A stretch of DNA of 64,000 nucleotides. It comes from Anastatus disparis. Taxonomy: Eukaryota > Arthropoda > Insecta > Hymenoptera > Eupelmidae. Shown one piece after another: positions 1-9,950 of the stretch. The notes beneath the pieces were generated by a model. The model was not told where the DNA came from. It did no database searches and was given only the letters and a program-made list of their open reading frames with translations. The DNA is taken from the NCBI GenBank assembly GCA_017163975.1, contig JAFFSR010000344.1, positions 1,426,001 through 1,490,000 on the forward strand, read 5' to 3'. The position numbers and the translations under genes are program-made. Each line of letters begins with the position of its first letter. Position 1 is the stretch's first letter.

Positions 1-107
1 GGTAGACGGACTATGACTTCACTATTCCGACGAAATACTTAATAAGAAAAAACAACGAAATGTTATAGCTGAAGGTACTTTCGGAAATATCATGATTTAA
101 AAACTTT

Positions 108-819
108 CTACTTACATCCATTTAAGCCGGCATTTCTGATACTATTTTGACTGAAAGAACAATGGGGAGTCGAAATACGCTCTTTTGTAGTTTGCTCCCG
201 GTCAACGAAACGTCTCAAAATTTTTTTTCTCAACTCTGCCTCGTCGGAATCCGGTTCATTACGTCTATCGTAATGTCTTTGTATCGTCCTATCAATTAAT
301 TCAGCTATGGTGAAGTTTAGGACATAATAATTAAGCAACATATCGTCAGTTCTACGTGCCAAAGCCCTCGCACGATTCGCTGCAGACATCACATAATCAT
401 TTTCAATGTTTAGAATGTTTTGTGGTAAATTGTCATCATCGTCACTGCTACTACTACTTTCATTACTATCACTATCGCTATTATCGTAATTGTTACTTTT
501 ATTACCATTATCGCTATCATCAATGTCACTATTTTCATTATCGTTATCATTATCATCATCACCGCTATCATCTCTGTTATTTTGACTATCGTTAGCATCA
601 TCACCATCATTACCATCATCACCATTATTTTTATTATTATCATTATTATCAACATCATCATCGTCGTCGTCGTCGTTGTCTTTATTATTCTCGTTATCAT
701 CAATATTGTCATCATTACCGGCTTCCGAAATATCTGTCGGTGAATCCATTAATTCATATCCCGTACTACTACTACTACTATCATTCCAGTGATTAGATAC
801 TTGATTATCATCATCTTCA
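108..819 (-). CDS. Acidic Asp/Asn/Ser-rich ORF, possible host exon fragment
   Basis: The minus-strand frame stays open from the (AGT)n serine tract to a stop at 108. The first two thirds are low complexity, mostly Asp, Asn, Ser and Glu, written by imperfect GAT/AAT/AGT triplets. The last ~90 residues are ordinary in composition: a basic, helical-looking stretch with ANRARALARRTDD, then TIAELIDRTIQRHYDRRNEP, then a Lys/Arg/Glu-rich tail. I do not recognise the family. The frame runs upstream into the LINE tail and poly(A), so the native start is lost or never existed. It could be the 3' exon of an acidic nuclear protein whose serine-repeat codons were hit by the LINE, or an accidental ORF in trinucleotide repeats. 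Confidence 0.25.
430..718. repeat. Imperfect (ATC/ATT)n trinucleotide low-complexity tract
   Basis: Long run of interrupted ATC, ACT, ATT and GTC triplets, read as poly-Asp/Asn/Ser on the minus strand and as poly-His/Tyr on the plus strand. The plus-strand and alternate minus-strand ORFs here are by-products of the triplet periodicity. Confidence 0.8.
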
Positions 820-844
820 CTACTACTACTACTACTACTACTAC
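820..844. repeat. (TAC)n microsatellite, 3' flank of the inner LINE copy
   Basis: About eight TAC/ACT triplets directly abut the poly(T) (poly(A) on the minus strand) of the LINE copy at 845-1877. This is the target DNA on the 3' side of that insertion. Confidence 0.85.
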
Positions 845-1877
845 TTTTTTTTTTTTTTTTTGGTGGTGAAAAAACGGGTAAATCTGCTATCAGACCTACA
901 GCGACGTGGGCTGCAGCTGGATCACCCCAACTGCAGTGCGCATCACTGGTGTGACGGGATTCTGACGCTGCGTCAGCCTGGGGGAAGAAAGAAACCTGGT
1001 AGGTTCGCATTCGCCCCCGAGGCATCCACAGGCAGAGACCGTCTAAACCCTCTTCACCCTGGCCGCGGAAGAGAAGCAAGAAAATGCCTCACTTACACGG
1101 GGAGGGATCCGTAACGTCCACCGTACAGAGCCGCAGCGTGGGACTGCGTTAGCATTACTTCATGCTGCGGTCTTGTCCATTGTCGCTCGTTTCGTCCGTC
1201 CGTCCAGGCGCTAGGCCGCGTCCATTCATACGTCCAAACATGCATACATTTGCCTGTCATCCTTCCTTTCACTCCTCCATTCGCACTTAGCTCGGGTACG
1301 TGGGATCGCTGAGCCCAAGGACTTTTCAGTCCCCCTGCGTATTCACACATTTCCATCCTCTCATTCACCCACACATCCAATATATCTTTCACTCACTCAG
1401 CTCGGGCACGTAGGGTCGCCAGGCCCATGGACTGTGCAGTCCCCCTGCGTATTCGTACATTCTTTCGCACGCCTCCATCCACACATTCAGTATACCATTC
1501 ACTCTCTCAGCTCGGGTACGTGGGTTCGCTAGGCCCAAGGACTGTGCAGTCCCCCTGCGTGTGCAAGCATCTCCATCCTCTCCTTTATCCACACACTCAA
1601 TTCACCATTCACTTAGCTCGGGTACGTGGGGTCGCTGAGCCCAAGGACTTTTCAGTCCCCCTGCGTATTCACACATTTTCAACCATACTTTCATCCACAC
1701 ATCCAATTTATCATTCATTCAGCTCGGGTACGTGGGGTTGCTAGGCCCATGGACTGTGCAGTCCCCCTGCGTATTCAAACATTACCACCCTCACTTCCAT
1801 CCACACACTCCGTATACCATTCACTCAGCTCGGGTACGTGGGGTCGCTAGGCCCAAAGACATTTGTCTCCCTGCGTA
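845..1877 (-). mobile_element. 5'-truncated R1-like LINE, inner copy (3' UTR only)
   Basis: On the minus strand this copy contains six ~108-bp subrepeats, a ~380-bp unique 3' tail, then a poly(A) (plus-strand T run 845-861). It is nearly identical to 1947-2990. Its 5' end is cut inside the sixth subrepeat and joins (TAC)n directly. Only untranslated 3' sequence remains. It inserted into the same trinucleotide tract that flanks the longer copy, so the two form a head-to-tail array separated by microsatellite. Confidence 0.85.
1289..1870 (-). repeat. LINE 3' UTR subrepeats with hairpin (inner copy)
   Basis: Six units of ~105-110 bp begin near 1289, 1399, 1508, 1614, 1721 and 1828. Each has AGCTCGGGTACGTGGG and then a small foldback with GGACT/AGTCC arms followed by CCCCCTGCGT. 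The loop is TTTC in some units and GTGC in others. In the sixth unit the arms change together (AGACA/TGTCT). The apparent ORFs across this stretch follow the repeat period and have no family resemblance. Confidence 0.8.

Positions 1878-1946
<69 letters not shown>
1878..1946. repeat. (TAC)n microsatellite between the two LINE copies
   Basis: 23 uninterrupted TAC triplets. It is the 3' flank of the LINE copy at 1947-4268 and the 5' flank of the copy at 845-1877. Confidence 0.95.
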
Positions 1947-1948
<2 letters not shown>

Positions 1949-2400
1949 TTTTTTTTTTTTTTTTTTTTTTTTTGGTGGTGAAAAAACGGGTAAATCTGCT
2001 ATCAGACCTACAGCGACGTGGGCTGCAGCTGGATCACCCCAACTGCAGTGCGCATCACTGGTGTGACGGGATTCTGACGCTGCGTCAGCCTGGAGGGAGA
2101 AAGAAACCTGGTAGGTTCGCATTCGCCCCCGAGGCATCCACAGGCAGAGACCGTCTAAACCCCCTTCACCCTGGCCGCGGAAGAGAAGCAAGAAAATGCC
2201 TCACTTACACGGGGAGGGATCCGTAACGTCCACCGTTCAGAGCCGCAGCGTGGGACTGCGTTAGCATTACTTCACGCTGCGGTCTTGTCCATTGTCGCTC
2301 GTCTCGTCCGTCCGTCCAGGCACTAGGCCGTGTCCATTCATACGTCCAAACATGCATACATTTGCCTGTCATCCTTCCTTTCACTCCTCCATTCGCACTT

Positions 2401-2990
2401 AGCACGGGTACGTGGGATCGCTAAGCCCAAGGACTTTTCAGTCCCCCTGCGTATTCACACATTTCCATCCTCTCATTCACCCATACATCCAATATATCTT
2501 TCACTCACTCAGCTCGGGCACGTGGGGTCGCTAGGCCCATGGACTGTGCAGTCCCCCTGCGTATTCGTACATTCTTTCGCACGCTTCCATCCACACATTT
2601 AGTATACCATTCACTCACTCAGCTCGGGTACGTGGGTTCGCTAGGCCCAAGGACTGTGCAGTCCCCCTGCGTGTGCAAGCATCTCCATCCTCTCCTTTAT
2701 CCACACACTCAATTCACCATTCACTTAGCTCGGGTACGTGGGGTCGCTGAGCCCAAGGACTTTTCAGTCCCCCTGCGTATTCACACATTTTCAACCATAC
2801 TTTCATCCACACATCCAATTTATCATTCATTCAGCTCGGGTACGTGGGGTTGCTAGGCCCATGGACTGTGTAGTCCCCCTGCGTATTCAAACATTACCAC
2901 CCTCACTTCCATCCACACACTCCGTATACCATTCACTCAGCTCGGGTACGTGGGGTCGCTAGGCCCAAAGACATTTGTCTCCCTGCGTAT
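2401..2990 (-). repeat. LINE 3' UTR subrepeats with hairpin (outer copy)
   Basis: Six ~108-bp units matching those at 1289-1870 almost base for base. They lie between the RT stop codon side and the unique 3' tail. Confidence 0.8.
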
Positions 2991-3023
2991 TTGTATGCCT
3001 CATCCATTCACTTGTTCATTCAT

Positions 3024-4265
3024 TCACATTAAACATCCATCCTCTTTCTTCGCTTTAAGGACGACTGTGACAAAGGTCACCACTGAAGCCCAGTTTTGGA
3101 CGTCCTCCAGCATCCAGTCTACAACATTGTCTGGTGTGAGGTCTCTAGTCTGTCTCCGTAGCGTTCGTCTGTCGAAGTCCCAACGTGAGCATCCGAAGAA
3201 CGTATGCTCAGCGTCGTCCATGTCATGTCCGCAGTAGGTACAGCCCGCATGCTGTACCTTCCCTCTCAGGTGCAGGTACCGTCTGAAGTAGCCGTGTCCG
3301 GTCAAGAATTGGGTAAGGTAAAAATCCACCTCCCCAAAAGTCCGTTGCGTCCACTGTCTCAGGTCCCTGATCAGACGTCTGGTCCATGCTCCCGTTCCGT
3401 CTCTCGTCCAACGTTCACTCCATAGCGTCAATGTCAGGTCTCTTTCCCGAACTGCCGCTTCTGTCCGTCCTGTTTCAGCGCTTCTTTCATAGATCCGCTT
3501 GCGCTCCAGCGCAAGGAGATCTATAGGGATTACGCTTGCAACCACCATTACGGCCTCCGCAGAGACCGTCCGGTAGGCGCACGCTATCCGAAGCGCTCCC
3601 CGTCTCTGTACGTCCGTCAGTCGCTTTCGGTACTTCCGAACGCGAAGCGCGTCGGCCCATATTTCCGCCCCGTACAACATGATCGAGTGGGTCGTCGTCA
3701 TCAGGAGCAGTCTCTTGCTCTGTCTCGGTCCGTACGTATTTGCCATGAGGCGGCCCAGCGAGGACGTCAGTCTAGTCGCTTTGTCGGCCACCCTCTGGAT
3801 GTGTGGCCAAAAAGTAAGCCTGGTATCCAGGGTGACTCCTAGGTATTTAAGGAATCCTGCTGTCTCCGTCCTTTCTGTACCTACTGTCATGGGAATGAGC
3901 GTCGGTATACGCCTTCCCGTCAGTAACATCAGTTCCGTCTTGTTCAGTGCCAGTGACAGTCCGTGTTCTGTCATCCACCTTTCGACTCGCCTCATGACTC
4001 TGTTCAGTGTCAGTTGTGCTAATTCTGTAGTCCTTTGGACGATCACTACCGCCACGTCGTCTGCGTAAGCGACGAGTGACGCGCCCTCGGGCATCTTCAG
4101 TCTCAGCAAGCTGTCATAGTCCACGTTCCAAAAGTCTGGTCCCAGTATCGAACCCTGCGCGACCCCCGCGGTTATTGGTCTGCGTATCTGTCCTTCCGTC
4201 GTCTCGTACGTTATGCATCTGTTACGCAAATAATCCTCCACCATCCTCATCAGGTAATCCGGCAC
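3024..4265 (-). CDS. R1-clade LINE reverse transcriptase, C-terminal part
   Basis: A 413-residue open frame cut at its N-terminus by 5' truncation; the upstream base is microsatellite. Residues ~30-75 hold the palm motifs: GVAQGSILGPDFWN, then the catalytic YADD in LVAYADDVAVV. GLSLALNKTELM follows (RT motif D region). The C-terminal ~70 residues carry a CxxC...H...C finger (CTYCGHDMDDAEHTFFGC), typical of R1/Jockey-type ORF2 proteins after the thumb. The endonuclease domain and RT fingers are absent. There are no internal stops, so this is a young but dead-on-arrival insertion. It stops at 3024, just upstream of the subrepeats. Confidence 0.85.
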   Translation of the reverse strand: MPDYLMRMVEDYLRNRCITYETTEGQIRRPITAGVAQGSILGPDFWNVDYDSLLRLKMPEGASLVAYADDVAVVIVQRTTELAQLTLNRVMRRVERWMTEHGLSLALNKTELMLLTGRRIPTLIPMTVGTERTETAGFLKYLGVTLDTRLTFWPHIQRVADKATRLTSSLGRLMANTYGPRQSKRLLLMTTTHSIMLYGAEIWADALRVRKYRKRLTDVQRRGALRIACAYRTVSAEAVMVVASVIPIDLLALERKRIYERSAETGRTEAAVRERDLTLTLWSERWTRDGTGAWTRRLIRDLRQWTQRTFGEVDFYLTQFLTGHGYFRRYLHLRGKVQHAGCTYCGHDMDDAEHTFFGCSRWDFDRRTLRRQTRDLTPDNVVDWMLEDVQNWASVVTFVTVVLKAKKEDGCLM

Positions 4266-4266
4266 C

Positions 4267-4268
<2 letters not shown>

Positions 4269-4332
<64 letters not shown>
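4269..4332. repeat. (TAC)n microsatellite, 5' flank of LINE
   Basis: About 21 TAC/ACT triplets join directly to the truncated RT codons of the LINE. Confidence 0.92.
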
Positions 4333-4360
4333 TACCACTATATATACGCACATACATATG

Positions 4361-4414
<54 letters not shown>
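4333..4414. repeat. (TA)n-rich microsatellite beside Helitron A
   Basis: Mixed CA/TA steps pass into a pure (TA)n run ending exactly at the Helitron 3' terminus. Helitrons insert between A and T, and this tract supplies that target. Confidence 0.85.
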
Positions 4415-4415
<1 letters not shown>

Positions 4416-4458
4416 TAGGGGGGGTTCCCCCCTGCTCGCGCTGCTCGCCAACCCCCGT
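4415..4458 (-). other. Helitron A 3' terminus: hairpin plus CTAG
   Basis: On the minus strand a GGGGGTT arm and an AACCCCC arm enclose a GC-rich loop (GGCGAGCAGCGCGAGCAGG). The end is CTAG, followed directly by TATATA. This matches the canonical Helitron 3' signal (subterminal hairpin, CTRR, insertion at A/T). Confidence 0.88.
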
Positions 4459-4770
4459 TTATATTTACAATATGTCAGCCAGTAATAAAATTTGTACTGA
4501 CAAAAATTATTTATAAAATTTATATTAATTATATATTTGCTCAGACAGATTTCCACACCACCCGAAGAGGTACTGTCAATAATACCTTACAATTAATAGT
4601 TTATAATATAAATTAAATAAAAAATGTATGGTATTACGGCACGTTGGTTTTTTTTTGTTTTATTTTTAATAATTATATAAAATCAATTATAATAATTTTA
4701 AATTATTTTAATACATGTTGAAATTAATTAAACTTATTCCTTTTTTTTAATAAAATTATTCAAAATAAAA

Positions 4771-4806
4771 CCATGGTTACCTTCGCCTGTAGCCCTACAC
4801 AACCAT
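4771..4806 (-). other. Conserved structured motif in Helitron A 3' region
   Basis: Minus strand: outer arms TGGTT and AACCA enclose GTGTAGGGCTACAGGCGAAGG, which itself has a GTAG/CTAC inner stem. Related copies lie at 16155-16196, 39710-39748 and 49051-49086. Function unknown. Confidence 0.55.
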
Positions 4807-4809
4807 GAG

Positions 4810-6030
4810 AGTCTATATTCCTTCCTCCTTATACCATAGACTCTATTTACAATCCATCCTTCACCTTCAGTATTACATATTTAAACAAAGTTTAAAATCA
4901 TTTTATAATTTGTACAATTGTTGTTATATAACAATTGTTCAATTAATATTTATCTCTTTTAAATCTTTGTTTAAGTATGTTTATTAGAATAATTATTATA
5001 ACTTGATATTTTTCAATTAAATATTATTGTAACATGTCTTACAATAATATAGAACCAAAATTTTTTTTATTATAATTATTCTAAATTTAAAATTTAATAT
5101 TTTATTAAATTCTATGTTTTTTAATATTATTATTATTAAAAATTTTATAATTATTTCTTATATTTGAATATTAATTATTATTATTTTTTTTTATAACATT
5201 TAGTATCTTTAATTTATATACTTGAAATTAATATATTTCATTTTTTTTAAATATTAGTTTTATTCAAAGTATATATTTCACAATAAATTTCAATATCATT
5301 ATGATAATTATAATATTATTAATTAATATAATTCATAAATAAAACGATAAAATGAAATAATATAATTTTTCCTTATTTATTAATTATTTTAATTTTATTT
5401 TTAATATATCTTAATTTTATTTTTAAGTCTTTTGGATGTAGAAAATATATATCTATATTGTTTTCTAATATCCTTGACTTTTTTGCTAGTATTAAAAAAG
5501 ATATATTAAAATAATTTTTACAAAATTAATAGAATGTATTTTCATGTTTGTTTTTTTTTAAATTATCGATTATTTATTTATTAATAAATAATTTTTAATA
5601 TTATTTATTAATTAAAAAAATCAATATAATATAATACATAATGATATGAATTTTATTAATTTTTTTTCGTTCTATAAAATAATTTTTTATTTATCCTTTA
5701 AACATTTTATTATATTTAAATTCAATTATAAATGTTTAAGTTATAATAGGATTTTATTTGATTTATTTAACGTTTAATGCCTGTATCATAATTATAATAA
5801 TATTAATACAATTAATTACTAATTCATGTACGTTATAAATAAAATTATAAAGTGAGTATTTTATTAAATTTTATTTTTTTTTTTTTTAAATATATTTTAA
5901 TGCAATTAAGTCTTTTTGATGTATGAAATATATTTTAAATTACTGTTTTAATATATTTGATTAATTTTTTGTTTTTATAAAAGATATATTTATTATTTTT
6001 ATTAATTTATTACTCAAATATATTTTATAT
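4810..6030. other. AT-rich Helitron A 3' non-coding region
   Basis: Very AT-rich sequence with no plausible gene. It aligns as the reverse complement of 47810-49050 in Helitron B. Confidence 0.6.
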
Positions 6031-6036
6031 TATATT

Positions 6037-6420
6037 TTATAATATAAAAAAAATTATATTAGCAATACGTAATAAATATTTATAATATATTGTATTATGA
6101 GTTGTGATATAATATTTCATTATTGGATCATGTATTTCTAACTTATATTGAATGATTTTATTTGTCATATATTTATAATAATATGTTACATTGTTCCAAT
6201 TTTCAAAATGAAATTTTTCATTTTCAATACCGATATAGTTATTAATTGCATTATTTAATCTAGATAAATCTGTATTTTTATTCAAATTTTCCATATATTC
6301 TTCGTACTGCTCTTGAAACAGTTCAAATTCGTTTATTTGGATATTTAAATCATCTAATTCTTCTTGATGTTGTGAGTTTTCTACAACAATGTATTCATTT
6401 GAAACTGGATCCCATTCCAT
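6037..6420 (-). CDS. Helitron accessory ORF, unknown function
   Basis: Intact 127-residue ORF downstream of the helicase. It begins MEWDPVSNEYIVVEN and continues into a Glu/Gln/Asn-rich stretch with heptad-like spacing (residues ~20-65, probable coiled coil). It ends in a hydrophobic segment (YLLRIANIIFFIL) that could be a membrane or amphipathic tail. Helitron B has the same ORF at 47409-47807 with about a dozen substitutions and no stops. I recognise no family. Its intactness beside a broken Rep-helicase is notable. Confidence 0.6.
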   Translation of the reverse strand: MEWDPVSNEYIVVENSQHQEELDDLNIQINEFELFQEQYEEYMENLNKNTDLSRLNNAINNYIGIENEKFHFENWNNVTYYYKYMTNKIIQYKLEIHDPIMKYYITTHNTIYYKYLLRIANIIFFIL

Positions 6421-6731
6421 TTTATAATGATTCGATTATTATTAGTATTAATTAAATTATATTTTAAATAACTTTGTTATTATTTTTTTTTAGAAAATAT
6501 TTGAAGTTTGTTTTTATTTTCTTTTTTATTATTTTAAATTAATTTTTTTATATAGAAAATTTAAAGTATGTTTTTATTTTTTGTTTTATTATGTTATATC
6601 TGAAAAAACGAATGTTTTATTAGTATGTAAGAAATATAAATATATTTTTAATATTAAAAAAATTAAAGTTTTTTTTAATTATTTTTCTAGTACTTCTTTC
6701 CATACTATATTGGTTAATTCATTTTTATTTT

Positions 6732-8015
6732 CTAATTCATTTTGAATATGTATTTCAGAAGGATTTTTACTTCTAGAAAGAGCAACATATAATTGTCCAT
6801 GTGAAAATAAAGGTTTTTTATGAATATTCCTACGTTTCCAAAACTTTGACCTTGTGATTTATTTATAGTTATAACAAAAGCTAATACAATAGAGAATTGT
6901 TTTCTATATAAAATAAATGGTAAAGACGATGATTCATTTGTGCTTAATGTTATACGCGGTATAAAAACTTTATTTCCTTTATTTTCGCCTGTAATTACTT
7001 CAGCTTCTATATTGTATTTAAATAATCTCGTTATCTTTAATCGTGTTCCATTGCATAATTCATCTTTTATACTTAAATTTCTAATTAGCATTATTATGGC
7101 ATTTATTTTTAAATTAAGTTCATGTGGAGGTAATCCTTCTCTTATATTATTTAATATTTCTATTGGATAATTTAAATGAATATTATCATCTGTTTGATCA
7201 GCACCTTTATATGTTGCATAATCAATACTATAATATGTCATTGTTTCATTATTAATTAAAATCAATATTTTATTATTTCAAATATTCACATCTTCATTAT
7301 GCGTACTTAAAATAACATTTTTCGAAAAACTATAATTATTGTTAATGTTTTGATAAATTTTATTGCAAACATTATTAGTTTTCCATTTTTCTGGTATAAT
7401 AAATGTATAAACTTTTCCTTCTCCGATATCTAATAAAAATGATGAAAAATGTTCATCATTAGATCTTATATTTTTTTTTAATTTAAAAATATGAAACATG
7501 GGCCATAGGATTAAATATTTTATAGTTTGTTCTATAATTGTATTTTTATTTCCATGTTTTAATACAGGTAAAATTTGACGAAAATCTCCACCTAAAATAA
7601 TAATTTTTCCTCCAAAAATTTCATTATTATTACAGACATCTTTTAATGTCTTGTCAACTATTTCTAAAGCTTTTTTAGGAATCATTGATGCTTCGTCCCA
7701 TATAATTACATTTGCTTCTCTTAATTTTTTCTTATCTAAATCAAATTTTAAAAATGCACTTTCAATATTGTTTAAGTCTTATGGTAATCTAAAAGTTCGG
7801 TGACTGGTTAAACCTTTTGGTAGTAAAATTGAAGCAATACCTGTCCAAGCCATTGATAAGAATTTTTTTTTTATTGTTATAAAATAATATATTAATGTTT
7901 TATATAAAAATGTTTTTCCAGAACCTCCTGGTCCATCTATGAAAAAAATTTTATGATTATTATTTATTATTTGTTCAAAAATATGTTTTTGATCGTCATT
8001 CAATTGTTTATACAT
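6732..8015 (-). pseudogene. Helitron A PIF1-like helicase domain, fragmented
   Basis: Successive minus-strand pieces (7779-8015, 7278-7685, 6732-7265) form one superfamily 1 helicase. Walker A is GPGGSGKTF; motif II/III is in KIIILGGDFRQILPVLKHG; near the C-terminus are NGTRLKITRL and FVITINKSQGQSF. Breaks: a frameshift in an A run between the Rep-helicase linker and MYKQLNDDQ, a shift after the Walker A exon-like piece (7686-7778), an in-frame TGA after NEDVNI, and a frame change near 6780. The NEDVNI stop is also present in Helitron B. In intact Helitrons this domain unwinds DNA during rolling-circle transposition. Confidence 0.85.
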
Positions 8016-8019
8016 TTTA

Positions 8020-8460
8020 TCAAATTTTTTTTTTACTAAAAATTAAAATTTCGTCATTAATTTCTTCGTTTTCCTCGATATAGTTTTCATTTGGTTCAGG
8101 TAAACCAAAATTTTCACATGACATTTGTTCTGAATTTAATATTTGATTAATATGGGATAAAGCTTTATTTTCTTTATTTTCTTTAAAATCTTCAATAAAA
8201 AATTTTTTATATTTTTCCCAAATAATGTAACCTTGAATATTTTCACATAATAAAAAACATGCAAGAAATTTACGTAATTGTACAGGTAACATCACTTGAC
8301 ATGCTTCTTCAAAAATATAATAAATTTGTTTTTCGTGTTCTATTAAATTCATTGCAAGAGCAGTTTCTTTATAAGTATTATAAGTTACATTTTCATAAGT
8401 TCGTAAATCTTTAAAAGATGTGGACCTTTTACCCTGTTTAATATTAATTTAAAAAAAAAC
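8020..8460 (-). pseudogene. Helitron A Rep-helicase linker fragment
   Basis: Minus-strand piece MNLIEHEKQIYYIFEEACQVM... continuing LRKFLACFLLCENIQG, the segment normally just upstream of the helicase domain in RepHel proteins. It is open from 8352 to 8020. A poly(T) run near 8450 breaks the frame upstream. Confidence 0.7.
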
Positions 8461-9805
8461 GTTCACTATCTTTTGGTGATACTACATTTAATCTACCAAT
8501 GGCTATATTTTTTCTAAGTTGTGATCTTTTAATCCAAGATTTAGTCTTAGAATTAAAAATATAATATTGTGGAATATTAACATATTTAATTTTTTTAGCA
8601 AAATCATCTTTTTAATTCAATTTAAACCATGCAGTCAATGTTGTTTCGCATTTGTTTAATGCTAAATGTATATTATTTTCATCAAAAATTATTTTTTGTT
8701 GATTTTCTGTATGGATATTTAATCTTATTACTGTATGACTTCTACCGCATAGAAGAAATGCTTGTAATCTCCATGCAGCCTCTATTGGACTTAAATATCT
8801 TCCATCTATGTATTGAGTTATTTCATCATAAACATCATCATTATTATTTTCTTCATTTTTATCTTGTTTTATTTTACAGTAAGCTTTATCTACACCTTTA
8901 TAAATATAATCATAAATATATTTTATACTTTGTATTGACATACAAAGTTCAGTATTGATATGAGCATTATATTTTGCTAACAAAAAACTGTTGTAAGGAA
9001 CTACCATAGAATTATCAACTTGTATAATTATTTTATTATGTTTTAAATTATATGTATGATTATCTAAAATATTATTTCTTCTTTTGTATTGTGGATATTT
9101 GTTTTCTTCAACTATTGTACTTCCATTAAATGATCTTGGAAATTTTTTTTTACATTTACTTTTATTTTTTTCGTAACAAGGTGATTTATCTGTATGTGGT
9201 CCATGTAACATGTGTTTAATTACTAATTTTTGTAATATTTATTCTCTGATGAAGGGTCTTTCTGCTGAAATATATTTATCAATATTTTCTGGAGTTAATA
9301 TTTTATGATTATGATGTAATGTTATAATAATATGCGCGTGAGGTAACCCTCTTTTTTGAAATTCAATCGAAAATACATAAGCTATGACAGGACCAAAAAT
9401 TTCGTTTTTTATAATATTATTCAATAACATTTTAAATTTTATATAAAATAATCTTACTGTGATATTTGGTATGTCATTGGGAGTTGTTGCTTCTGGAAAA
9501 TTTTTTAAAATTTCTTTCAATTCTTTCCATTTAGGATTACACGTCATTGTTATAAATAAGTCTGGTTTTCCTACTGTTCTCATTATTGCCATAACATCTT
9601 GATAATATTGCTGCATATATCTTGGACTACCAGTATATAATGAGGGTAAAATAAAAAGATTTCCAATTCTTTCTTTGTTTTCAAAATTTGTTGAAACATT
9701 TGAAGCACTATTTATTACATGATCTAATAAACCTTGATAACATTCTATACGTAATTGTTTTTGATTATTTCTAAAAAAATTCATTCTATTACTTTCAACC
9801 ATCAC
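8461..9805 (-). pseudogene. Helitron A Rep (HUH) nuclease domain, fragmented
   Basis: Two main pieces (9239-9805 and 8612-9211) are separated by a small frame break near 9235. The first has LFITMTCNPKWKEL and IEFQKRGLPHAHIIITLHH, the histidine-hydrophobic-histidine metal site of Helitron Rep. The second has YIYDYIYKGVDKA, the tyrosine-containing motif that forms the covalent DNA intermediate, then YLSPIEAAWRL. These motifs identify a rolling-circle initiator domain. Degraded continuation to ~8461 includes WIKRSQLRKNIAIGRLN. Confidence 0.85.
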
Positions 9806-9950
9806 ATATGCATGTATAATGTATTGTTGTGTTAATCTTCCACAATATAAAATAGGGTTTAAATTTTTTAAATTTGGTCTCCAATGGATTCTATATAAAT
9901 AATATTGTAGTATTGTAAGACAATCATTATTTTCAATATTTTCATTTTTT

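Larger units (their letters stand above)
1947..4268 (-). mobile_element. 5'-truncated R1-clade non-LTR retrotransposon in (TAC)n
   Basis: Minus-strand order: partial reverse transcriptase ORF, six 3' UTR subrepeats, unique tail, poly(A) (plus-strand T run 1947-1973). Both ends abut (TAC)n: 1878-1946 on the 3' side and 4269-4332 on the 5' side. The first ~2/3 of the element (ORF1, endonuclease, RT fingers) is missing. R1-clade elements with microsatellite or telomeric-repeat targets are known; the clade assignment rests on the RT motifs and the C-terminal Cys/His finger. Confidence 0.88.

Noticed and set aside
1863..2066. Plus-strand poly-Tyr/poly-Phe ORF
   Set aside because: Pure translation of (TAC)n and poly(T); no protein content.
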